A stretch of 64,000 bases of DNA from Skermanella aerolata KACC 11604 (lineage in GTDB: Bacteria > Pseudomonadota > Alphaproteobacteria > Azospirillales > Azospirillaceae), in the NCBI RefSeq assembly GCF_000936425.1, contig NZ_AVFK01000003.1, positions 62,001-126,000 of the forward strand, in the 5' to 3' direction. Under the pieces are notes generated by a model. That model searched no databases. It was not told where the DNA came from and saw only the letters and a list, made by a program, of their open reading frames with translations. The position numbers were made by a program, and so were the translations under genes. Of this stretch, positions 25,541-33,205 are shown one piece after another (the first letter of the stretch is position 1; each line of letters opens with the position of its first letter).

Positions 25541-26458
25541 TCAGGCCGAAGTAGATTGCCTGTTATGGCCGAGATCGCGCCGGAGCGTGGCGCGAAGCGT
25601 CGCGGCATCGTCGCTCGGTGTCAGGTTGAAAAGGCGGCGATAGTCGCGATTGAACTGCGACAGGCTCTCATAGCCGACATCGTAGGCCACCGCCGAGATG
25701 GTGCTTGATCCGGAAAGCCCTCGGCGCGCTTCCTGCAAACGGACCCGCTTCTGGAACTGGACGGGCGACATGGAGGTCACCGCCTTGAAGTGCCGGTAGA
25801 AGCTTGGAACGCTCATGTTCGCTTGGGCGGCGAGATCCGGAATACTCAGCGCCTCAGCGTAGTTGTCCCTGATCCAGGCAGTCGCCCGCCCGATCCGGGC
25901 GGCGTTCCCGTTGGCGAAGGCGAGCTGGCTGAGAAGTGGACCATGCTCGGTGTGCAGCAACCTCCAAACGATCTCCCGCTTGATCAACGGCGCCATTACC
26001 GGGATGTCCTGCGGCCGCTCCAGCAGCGAGACCAACCGCATGAGTGGATCGAACAGTTCCGGATCGAGCGTGTACTTGCCTGCAACCAGATTGTCCGGCG
26101 CTTTCGGGCGATAACCGGACTGCTCGCGCAGAAGGTCGGCGACGACCGCCGGATCGATCTCGAGATGGATCGCGAGATAGGGTGCGGATGGGCTGGCTTC
26201 GGTGACTTGCGACGTGACGGGGACATCGACGGCGCACAGCAAGGATTCCCCCGCAGCGTAGCGGAACGGGTTCTCGCCCACCATCAACTCCTTCACGCCC
26301 CGGGCGACCAGACCGAAGGAAGGTTGGTAGATAGAGTGGCCGACTTCGGAAGGCACATCCGTTCGACCCACTTTCAGCCCGTCGACCGGCGTCACGTAAT
26401 CATACCGGGCACGGCGCTCGATGACGTTCAGCAGGTCGGAAAACTTCGGTTTCGTCAT
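25541..26458 (-). CDS. AraC-family transcriptional regulator
   Basis: A 305-aa regulator, called from the ATG at 26456-26458; a TTG nine bases upstream is also in frame. The N-terminal AraC_N-type ligand domain (~20-190) includes PSFGLVARGVKELMVGENPFRYAAGESLL. The C-terminal double helix-turn-helix reads LSIPDLAAQANMSVPSFYRHFKAVT and STISAVAYDVGYESLSQFNRDYRRLF. Relatives with this N-domain often sit next to aldehyde reductase or oxidoreductase genes. It could regulate the convergent molybdenum enzyme or the divergent Gfo/Idh/MocA gene. Confidence 0.9.
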   Translation of the reverse strand: MTKPKFSDLLNVIERRARYDYVTPVDGLKVGRTDVPSEVGHSIYQPSFGLVARGVKELMVGENPFRYAAGESLLCAVDVPVTSQVTEASPSAPYLAIHLEIDPAVVADLLREQSGYRPKAPDNLVAGKYTLDPELFDPLMRLVSLLERPQDIPVMAPLIKREIVWRLLHTEHGPLLSQLAFANGNAARIGRATAWIRDNYAEALSIPDLAAQANMSVPSFYRHFKAVTSMSPVQFQKRVRLQEARRGLSGSSTISAVAYDVGYESLSQFNRDYRRLFNLTPSDDAATLRATLRRDLGHNRQSTSA

Positions 26459-26825
26459 GGGAGTCAAACGTTCTGCATGAAGTGATCGGTTCTTCGAAGC
26501 TCATGCCGGGGACACTGCCCGGCGGTGTTCTCTTGGTTGGCATCCGGCCCAACGGTCCGCTCCAGTTCACCAGCGAACGGTGCCGAGCACTATGCACATC
26601 CTATCAGGAGCGCGCCCGATCCTCTCAAACGATATGAGGCCGGGCCGTCGCTGCCGTCCCGGACGCTCCGTTCGGTTCAGACTTGCCACAGACGCTCGCC
26701 TGCGAATGAGAGCGGCAAGCCAATCGCTGATAGGATCTGCGTAGCTCCCGGTGGACGCCCGTCACTATGGTCCTGGCAACGGCGCCGATCGGCGTCCGGT
26801 CGAAGAAATACCGGAGCATAGAGAC
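26459..26825. other. Intergenic region, divergent promoters, no supported gene
   Basis: About 370 bases between the AraC gene and the divergent oxidoreductase gene. Base composition is like the surroundings. I see no repeat, hairpin or convincing -35/-10 pair, and the open frames on either strand look like chance. Confidence 0.4.
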
Positions 26826-27929
26826 ATGTCGGACAACAAATTGCGTGTCGGAGTCATCGGGGCGGACACGCAGGCGAGCTGGGCCGGCGCATCGCACATA
26901 CCGGCGCTGCGACCGCAGCCTTCGCTCGTCCTGGCGGCGGTGGCGACCCGCCGGGAGAAGAGCGCGAAGGCTGCCGCTGAGGCGTTCGGGGCCGAGCGAT
27001 GGTTCGCCGACCCCTACGCGATGATCCGCGACGACGACATCGATCTCGTCACGGTCGCCGTGAAGGTTCCGGACCATCGGGACCTGGTGATGGCGGCGCT
27101 CGCGGCCGGAAAGTCCGTCTATTGCGAATCCCCTCTCGGAGCGACGCTGGCCGAGACCGAGGAGATGGCGGCCGCCACGGGATCGTTGCATACCGCGATC
27201 GGCTTGCAAGGACGGCACAATCCTGCGGTCCGGCGGGCGGCCGAGCTGGCTTCGTCCGGCAAGATCGGTCGGCTGATGTCGGCACGGGTCGGTGCCACGA
27301 CGTTCGGCTACGGCCCGCAGTCGCCCAGCGCCTACGACTATTTCAACAAAGCGGCCTCAGGCGCCAGTTTCCTGACCATCACGACGGGTCATGTGCTGGA
27401 CGTCATCGAAGCGGTGCTCGGCGACATCACGGAAGTCGATGCACGCACCGAACTTCTCTGGCCGGAGATCGAGATCGTCGACACTGGGGAGAAATCCGTT
27501 CGTGATATCCCGGACCATGTCGATCTGATTGCCAAGACCGAGAGCGGCGCTCCCGTCTCCGTCCAGGTCCTGGCGGGCGTACCGGCGGAGGAGGCGAATT
27601 TCATTTTCGAGATCCGCGGATCGGAGGGATGGCTGAAGATTACGGGCAACCACCTTGCCGGCGTGCAGGTCGGTGACCTGAGGCTGACGGCGAGCATCGG
27701 GTTCGCCACGCCCGACGCACCGGTCGCCACCGGCGTCGGTCCGACGGCGGCCGACTTCTGGGCGGGAGCCGCCATCAATGTGGGCGAGGTCTACGCGTCT
27801 CTCGCCCGCGATCTGTCGGCAGGCACCTACGAGACGCCTGGGTTCGCCCATGCGCTCCACAACAGCCGCCTCGTTGCCGCCGTCGAGCGAGCGGCTTGGA
27901 CGGGCGAGCGGCAGCGCATCGTCGGCTGA
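26826..27929 (+). CDS. Gfo/Idh/MocA-family NAD(P)-dependent oxidoreductase
   Basis: A 367-aa dehydrogenase. The Rossmann start is LRVGVIGADTQASWAGASHIPAL, with VTVAVKVPDHRDLVMAALAAGKSVYCESPLGATLAE corresponding to the family motif EKP, here ESP: Lys is replaced by Ser at the site that usually helps catalysis. The C-terminal GFO_IDH_MocA domain contains GHVLDVIEAVLGD. The start ATG at 26826 removes a 25-residue upstream extension with no ribosome site. Substrate is unknown; the missing Lys means it may not be a standard sugar dehydrogenase. Confidence 0.88.
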   Translation: MSDNKLRVGVIGADTQASWAGASHIPALRPQPSLVLAAVATRREKSAKAAAEAFGAERWFADPYAMIRDDDIDLVTVAVKVPDHRDLVMAALAAGKSVYCESPLGATLAETEEMAAATGSLHTAIGLQGRHNPAVRRAAELASSGKIGRLMSARVGATTFGYGPQSPSAYDYFNKAASGASFLTITTGHVLDVIEAVLGDITEVDARTELLWPEIEIVDTGEKSVRDIPDHVDLIAKTESGAPVSVQVLAGVPAEEANFIFEIRGSEGWLKITGNHLAGVQVGDLRLTASIGFATPDAPVATGVGPTAADFWAGAAINVGEVYASLARDLSAGTYETPGFAHALHNSRLVAAVERAAWTGERQRIVG

Positions 27930-28099
27930 CAGGGTGCGCTTCGACGCGCCGAGGGGTGAATGGTCGACGAATGGCGCCATCTCTGCCGGGATCCCGAGCG
28001 GGAACGCCGTTTTGCGCGTATCTTGCATGGCGCGGGAAGGGACGCCGAACAAGCGGTCGCTCGGGCCGCGCGGCAACGAAGATTTGAGGAACAAGCGAC

Positions 28100-29041
28100 G
28101 TGACAAGAATGGTGACAGTGGGGGCGGCTCAGCTTGGGCCGATCCGCCGGGATGAAAGCAGGACCGAGGTGGTGGGCAGGCTGATCCACCTGATGCGGGA
28201 CGCCAAGGGGCACGGATGCGATCTGGTCGTGTTTCCGGAACTTGCCCTGACGACGTTCTTTCCGCGGTGGTTCTTCGAACGGCAGGAAGATATCGATTTC
28301 TTCTTCGAACGGGACATGCCGGGGCCTGAGACGCAGCCTTTGTTCGACGAAGCCGTCCGATTGGAGATCGGCTTCCAGATCGGCTATGCCGAGGCGGTCG
28401 TGGAGGATGGCCGGGAGCGCCGGTTCAATACGTCCATCCTGGTCGACAAATCGGGGCTTATCGTCAGCAAATACCGGAAGATCCATCTGCCCGGCCATGC
28501 CGCGCACGAACCCGAGCGGCCGTTCCAGCACCTTGAGAAACGGTATTTCGAGGTTGGAAACCTGAGCTGGCCGGTCGTCCATGCCTTCGGCGGGCTCATG
28601 GGGATGTGCATATGCAACGACCGCCGCTGGCCGGAGACCTATCGGGTGATGGGGCTTCAGGGCGTCGAGATGGTCATGCTGGGCTACAATACCCCCGTCC
28701 ACAATCCCCCGGCGCCCGAGCACGACCGGCTGGGCTGGTTCCATAATCACCTCGTCATGCAATCCGGTGCCTATCAGAACGGCACCTGGGTCGTCGGCGT
28801 CGCCAAGGCGGGCAACGAGGAAGGCTGCGAACTGATCGGCGGCAGCGCCATCATCGCGCCGACCGGCGAAATCGTCGCGCAATGCGTCACGTCCGGCGAC
28901 GAGTTGATCGTCGCTCGCTGCGATCTGGATCTGTGCAAGCCTTACAAGGAAACGATCTTCAACTTCGCCATCCACCGCGAGCCGGAGCAGTACCGGATGA
29001 TCGTCGAGCGGAAAGGCGCCGTGCCGCCGCCCAAGCCCTGA
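28100..29041 (+). CDS. N-carbamoyl-D-amino-acid hydrolase-like nitrilase-superfamily amidohydrolase
   Basis: A 313-aa protein starting at a GTG at 28100, nine bases after GAGGA. Length and the catalytic triad match N-carbamoyl-D-amino-acid amidohydrolase exactly: Glu47 in LVVFPELALTTFFPRWFF, Lys127 in SKYRKIHLPGH and Cys172 in GMCICNDRRWPE. The FF.RWF loop and GYNTPVHNPP region are also typical. It would release a D-amino acid, CO2 and ammonia from N-carbamoyl compounds, for example downstream of a hydantoinase, but no hydantoinase gene is in the window. Its link to the upstream oxidoreductase gene is only positional. Confidence 0.92.
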   Translation: MTRMVTVGAAQLGPIRRDESRTEVVGRLIHLMRDAKGHGCDLVVFPELALTTFFPRWFFERQEDIDFFFERDMPGPETQPLFDEAVRLEIGFQIGYAEAVVEDGRERRFNTSILVDKSGLIVSKYRKIHLPGHAAHEPERPFQHLEKRYFEVGNLSWPVVHAFGGLMGMCICNDRRWPETYRVMGLQGVEMVMLGYNTPVHNPPAPEHDRLGWFHNHLVMQSGAYQNGTWVVGVAKAGNEEGCELIGGSAIIAPTGEIVAQCVTSGDELIVARCDLDLCKPYKETIFNFAIHREPEQYRMIVERKGAVPPPKP

Positions 29042-29048
29042 GGGGCCG

Positions 29049-30479
29049 TCAAGACCGGTCGATGGCCTTCCTATCACCGCTGCGGAACCACACACCGGAT
29101 GCAATCGCACCGGCCAGCATCGTGCCGTAAACCACGAGAGCGAGGCCCAGGGTCGCGAATGTCCATGCCAGCGATCCGGTCGCCGCCAGCACCGCCCAGC
29201 CGCCGGCGACCGCGATCACCATCCGGACCAGTCCGGCCAGCAGCGGCCATCCCAGCCGGCCGGCGCCCTGCGACGCGAAGTAGAGCGACAGGCCAAGCCC
29301 GAAGAACCCATAGGCCGGCCCGACGAACTGCAAATAGGCCGTGCCGGTTTCGAGCATCAGCGGGTTGCTGCCGAACAGGTTCAGCCAAGCCGTGGGCCAG
29401 ATTGCGGCGGCGATCCCGATCGTCTCGGTCACGATGAAGGCCAGGGCGCCGCCGGTCAGGGCTATGCGCAGCGCGCGCCGATGCTGGCCGGCCCCGATAT
29501 TCGTGCCGACAAGCGCCACCATCGGGGCGCCGAGCCCGAACACGAGGGGGATCAGCAGGTATTCCAGCCGCGCGCCGGTCCCATAGCCCGCGACGGCGTC
29601 CGGTCCGCCGGCGGCGCCGACCAGCGCCGTCGTCAGCGCCACCGTCAAGGTCGTCTGCAAGGTGCTGACGGCGCCCACGGCGCCAACCCGAAGGATATCC
29701 GCGAACAAGGGCCAGCGCAGACGTCCGGCGCGCAGACGCACCACGCTGCGCCCGGACAGTATGTACCAGGCGAGCACCGCGATCATCAGCGCGGTGGTCA
29801 GCACGACGGCCAAGCCGCCGCCGGCGATACCCAGTGCCGGTATCGGGCCGAACCCGAATATCAGCACCGGCGAGAGCGGTATCAGCATGACAACGCCGAG
29901 GCAGATCGCCATCGACGGCACCAGCATGTTGCCGGTTCCCCGGATCACGCTGGCCAGAGCGTTCATCAGCCATACCAGCACGTTGCCGGCGAACACCACG
30001 TTGGAATATTGCAGGGCGGCATCGAGCGAAGCGCCTTGGCCGCCCATGGCGCCGTAGATCTGGCGGCCGAAGACCAGGAACAACGCCGAGGTCGCGGCCC
30101 CGAGCCCCAGGTTGATCACGACGGCATGCAGCACCAGGGCATCGGCGTCGTCGCGCCGGTCGGCGCCGAGCGCTCGGGCGACGGCCGAGGAGATGCCGCC
30201 GCCGATGGCTCCGGCGGACAGCATGGTCATCAGCATGAAGCCGGGAAACACCAGCGCCATGCCGGTCAGCGCATCGGTGCCGAGATGGGATACCCACCAG
30301 GTTTCGATCAGTCCCGTCGATGCCTGGGCCATCATGACCAGGACGTTCGGCCAGGCGAGAAGCAGCAGCGTCGGGATGATCGGACCCTGCAGCAACCGCC
30401 GGGTGCGCGGGTTCATCCCATCGGAAGCCGTATCCTGTAACGGCGCGGGTTGGGCCGGCAAGGCTGCGACGGCGCTCAT
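29049..30479 (-). CDS. MATE-family multidrug efflux transporter
   Basis: A 476-aa MATE/NorM-type transporter with about twelve membrane helices. The start is the ATG at 30477-30479, overlapping the hxlR-type stop as ATGA. Early motifs include LLLLAWPNVLVMMAQASTGLIETWWVSHLGTDALTGMALVFP. The two halves repeat, the second beginning near VGAVGAVSTLQTTLTVALTTALVG. MATE proteins expel cationic drugs and organic compounds using Na+ or H+ gradients. It is cotranscribed with the HxlR regulator, suggesting induction by a toxic or electrophilic compound. Confidence 0.9.
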   Translation of the reverse strand: MSAVAALPAQPAPLQDTASDGMNPRTRRLLQGPIIPTLLLLAWPNVLVMMAQASTGLIETWWVSHLGTDALTGMALVFPGFMLMTMLSAGAIGGGISSAVARALGADRRDDADALVLHAVVINLGLGAATSALFLVFGRQIYGAMGGQGASLDAALQYSNVVFAGNVLVWLMNALASVIRGTGNMLVPSMAICLGVVMLIPLSPVLIFGFGPIPALGIAGGGLAVVLTTALMIAVLAWYILSGRSVVRLRAGRLRWPLFADILRVGAVGAVSTLQTTLTVALTTALVGAAGGPDAVAGYGTGARLEYLLIPLVFGLGAPMVALVGTNIGAGQHRRALRIALTGGALAFIVTETIGIAAAIWPTAWLNLFGSNPLMLETGTAYLQFVGPAYGFFGLGLSLYFASQGAGRLGWPLLAGLVRMVIAVAGGWAVLAATGSLAWTFATLGLALVVYGTMLAGAIASGVWFRSGDRKAIDRS

Positions 30480-31000
30480 GCGTCGGAATCCTTGGTCCTG
30501 GCGGGTGGAGCCATATCGGCCTTCCTGTTGGCAAGCTGCTCGACGGTCGCGGCGTTCGCGGCCGGACCGGGCGCCAGGACGAAGTCCGGTTCCACGAGGG
30601 GGCGGCCCGACCGGCGATCGACCAGCACAGGTTCCGCCGGCTCGCCGGTCACGGCGTCGACGATCATGATGCTCGCCCCCTCCGGTGCGAAATGGCGGTT
30701 GCCGAACGCCATCAGCGTCCCGAGCACGCTGCGGAAGTCGCGGCCGCGCTCGGTCAGCACGTACTCGTAACGCGGCGGGCGGTCGTTGTAGCGCCGCCGT
30801 TCCAGCATCCCCGCTTCGACCAGCGATGACAGCCGGCGCGTCAGCATGTTCGGCGCGATGCCGAGGTTCTTCTGGAACTCCTCGAAGCGGGTCAGTCCCC
30901 TGAAAGCGTCGCGGAGGATCAGGATGCTCCACCACTCACCGACCCGCTCGAGGCTCCTGGCGATCGGACAGGGCATTTCGTCGAAGCTTTTCCGTTGCAT
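30476..31000 (-). CDS. HxlR-family (DUF24) transcriptional regulator
   Basis: A 174-aa winged-helix regulator, start ATG at 30998-31000. The family core is CPIARSLERVGEWWSILILRDAFRGLTRFEEFQKNLGIAPNMLTRRLSSLVEAGML, with RPPRYEYVLTERG as the wing. Cys11 (MPCPIA) is the N-terminal cysteine used by redox-sensing members such as YodB and HypR, so electrophile or quinone sensing is plausible. A ~75-residue C-terminal extension rich in Pro and Ala is longer than in minimal family members. It sits upstream of the MATE gene and is divergent from an SDR gene. Confidence 0.92.
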   Translation of the reverse strand: MQRKSFDEMPCPIARSLERVGEWWSILILRDAFRGLTRFEEFQKNLGIAPNMLTRRLSSLVEAGMLERRRYNDRPPRYEYVLTERGRDFRSVLGTLMAFGNRHFAPEGASIMIVDAVTGEPAEPVLVDRRSGRPLVEPDFVLAPGPAANAATVEQLANRKADMAPPARTKDSDA

Positions 31001-31019
31001 GGTCGAGGCCTGTGTCGGT

Positions 31020-31177
31020 GAGTCAGTAGCATGATGAAACTTACTATGTTGCCCATGCCGCGCGAGAGTCAAGACGATCGGCAGGTTGCCATTTGCGATG
31101 CCGTTCCGAAGAGTCGACCGTATCTAACTAGTCACTTGCATGATGATAGCGATATCCCTATCATCATGCAAGTGACT
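31020..31177. promoter_or_regulatory. Operator-like repeats between hxlR-type gene and SDR gene
   Basis: A perfect inverted repeat with 20-bp arms (31130-31149 and 31158-31177, eight-base spacer CGATATCC) contains AGTCACTTGCATGATGATAG. A third half-site at 31020-31039 shares AGTCA and GCATGATGA (16 of 20 positions) and lies 19 bases before the regulator start. This arrangement fits autoregulation plus control of the SDR/RND genes by the HxlR protein. Confidence 0.7.
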
Positions 31178-31208
31178 CGGCGCGGCCGGGTCGAACAGGA
31201 GATCCGAT

Positions 31209-32015
31209 ATGGCACTCAAGACCGAGGGTACGGCGCTCGTGACGGGCGCATCTTCCGGTATCGGCGCGGTCTATGCGGACCGGCTCGCCGCCCGCGGATA
31301 CGATCTGATACTCGTCGCCCGCAACGCAGCCCGGATGGAGACGCTGGCCACGCGTCTGCGTGAAGAGACTGGACGAGCCGTCGAGGTGCTGGCGGCAGAT
31401 CTGGCCGTCCCCGGCGAACTGGCGACGGTTCGGGACCGGCTGGCAGGCGACCCGTCGATCACCCTGCTGGTCAACAATGCCGGCATCTCGCTGAACGGCG
31501 GCTTGCTTGAGAACGATCCGGCCGATCTGGAGCGGCTGATCGCGGTGAACGTCACGGCGCCGACCCTGCTCGCGGCTGCTGCCGGGCGGGCTTTCTCCGG
31601 ACGCGGCACCGGCGCCATCGTCAACATCGCTTCCGTCCTGGCGCTGGCGCCCGAAATGCTGGATGGCGTCTACAGCGGCTCGAAGGCTTTTCTGCTCAAC
31701 CTGTCGATCGACCTTGCCGCGAAGCTGCGCAATGCCGGCGTCGTGGTCCAGGCGGTGCTGCCCGGCGCCACGCGGACGGAGATCTGGGAGCGCTCGGGCA
31801 AGGATGTCGATGCGATCCTACCCGGCATGGTGATGGAGGTCGGCGATCTGGTCGATGCGGCGCTGGTCGGACTGGACAGGGGCGAGACGGTGACCATCCC
31901 GCCGCTTGCCGACGAGGCGCAATGGATCGCCTACGACGAGGCACGGCGCGCGATGGCGCCCAACCTGTCGCGCCGTGACGTCGCCGCCCGCTATCGCACT
32001 GCGGTTGCCGCCTGA
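31209..32015 (+). CDS. SDR-family short-chain dehydrogenase
   Basis: A 268-aa classical short-chain dehydrogenase. It has the cofactor motif TGASSGIG, LAADL after strand three, NNAG (LLVNNAGIS), a Ser in NIASVLALAPEML and the YxxxK pair in YSGSKAF. In the first loop the segment ILVARNAARME suggests NADP preference. It starts with an AGGAG site just after the large palindrome, so it is likely the first gene of the unit that continues into the RND efflux genes 41 bases downstream. It may reduce the same toxic carbonyl compound that the pumps expel. Confidence 0.92.
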   Translation: MALKTEGTALVTGASSGIGAVYADRLAARGYDLILVARNAARMETLATRLREETGRAVEVLAADLAVPGELATVRDRLAGDPSITLLVNNAGISLNGGLLENDPADLERLIAVNVTAPTLLAAAAGRAFSGRGTGAIVNIASVLALAPEMLDGVYSGSKAFLLNLSIDLAAKLRNAGVVVQAVLPGATRTEIWERSGKDVDAILPGMVMEVGDLVDAALVGLDRGETVTIPPLADEAQWIAYDEARRAMAPNLSRRDVAARYRTAVAA

Positions 32016-32056
32016 CCCAGCCTTGCGGCGGGCGTCGGCGATCATGGGGAGTCAGC

Positions 32057-33205
32057 ATGTCTCGTTTCAAATCTTCGGGTCCTGCGGCATTCGCGGCGTT
32101 CGTCGCGCTCGGCCTCGCGGCTTGCACACCGTCCGAATCGGCCACCGGACCGGCCGCCGATCCCAGGACCGGCGCCCAGCTGGTCGCAGTCGCGACCGTG
32201 GAGCCCGCGACTGCGGCGGCGCGCGGCTTCACGGGTGTCGTTTCCGCCCGTATTCAGAGCAATGCCGGCTTTCGGGTGCCGGGCAAGGTCACCGAGCGGC
32301 TGGTCGATACCGGCCAGACCGTCAAGGCCGGCCAGCCGCTGATGCGGATCGACCGGACCGAATATGCCCATGCGATCACGGCCCAGGTCGGCAACGTCGC
32401 GGCGGCCAGGGCGCGGGTGATTCAGACCGCCGCCGACGAAGCGCGGTACAGGGGTCTGGTCACGACCGGCGCCGTTTCGAAAGCCGCTTACGATCAGGCA
32501 AAGGCGGCGGCCGACGGCGCCCGCGCCCTGCTGTCCGCCGCCGAGGCGCAGCTCAAGGTCGCCCAGGACGAGGGCGATTATTCGACGCTGTACGCCGACG
32601 CCGATGGAACGGTGGTCGAGACGCTGGCCGAACCGGGACAGGTGGTGACCGCGGGGCAGGGCGTCGTGAAGCTGGCCCATGCCGGACCGCGCGAAGCCTC
32701 GATCAGCCTGCCGGAAACGCTGCGTCCCGCCATCGGCTCCGCAGCGCAGGCCAGCCTTTACGGCGCCGACAAGCCGTGGCCGGCCCGTCTCCGGCAGCTA
32801 TCGGACGCCGCCGACCCCGTGACCCGGACCTACGAGGCCCGCTACGTTCTTGAGGGCGACGCCGCCCGCGCGCCGCTGGGAGCTACGGTCACGGTCTATC
32901 TGACCGGCGACGCGCCGGCTGCCGCGAGCATGGTCCCTATCGGGGCCATCACCGACGCGGGCAAGGGACCCGGCGTCTGGGTGCTGGACGACGGCACGTC
33001 TACGGTTTCGTTCCGCCCGGTCCAGGTCACGGCGTTCGGCGGCGAGAGCGTCGTTCTCGGCGGCGGCGTTCAAGTCGGCGAAACGATCGTGGCACTGGGC
33101 GGACGCTTCCTCCACGAAGGCCAAAGTGTCCGCGCCATCGGGCGTCCGGACCTCGGCAACCAAGTGGCCGGCAATCGATTGGCCGGTCAGGCGGCACTCC
33201 GATGA
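32057..33205 (+). CDS. RND efflux periplasmic adaptor (membrane fusion) lipoprotein
   Basis: A 382-aa HlyD/AcrA-type adaptor. The signal peptide ends in a good lipobox (LAAC, Cys23). The lipoyl half-motifs are NAGFRVPGKVTERLVDTGQTVKAGQPLMRID and STLYADADGTVVETLAEPGQVV, separated by a short alpha-hairpin (VAAARARVIQTAADEARYRGL). The family's beta-barrel and membrane-proximal domains follow. It starts with a GGGGAG site and overlaps the pump gene by four bases. No outer-membrane TolC gene is adjacent. Confidence 0.93.
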   Translation: MSRFKSSGPAAFAAFVALGLAACTPSESATGPAADPRTGAQLVAVATVEPATAAARGFTGVVSARIQSNAGFRVPGKVTERLVDTGQTVKAGQPLMRIDRTEYAHAITAQVGNVAAARARVIQTAADEARYRGLVTTGAVSKAAYDQAKAAADGARALLSAAEAQLKVAQDEGDYSTLYADADGTVVETLAEPGQVVTAGQGVVKLAHAGPREASISLPETLRPAIGSAAQASLYGADKPWPARLRQLSDAADPVTRTYEARYVLEGDAARAPLGATVTVYLTGDAPAAASMVPIGAITDAGKGPGVWVLDDGTSTVSFRPVQVTAFGGESVVLGGGVQVGETIVALGGRFLHEGQSVRAIGRPDLGNQVAGNRLAGQAALR

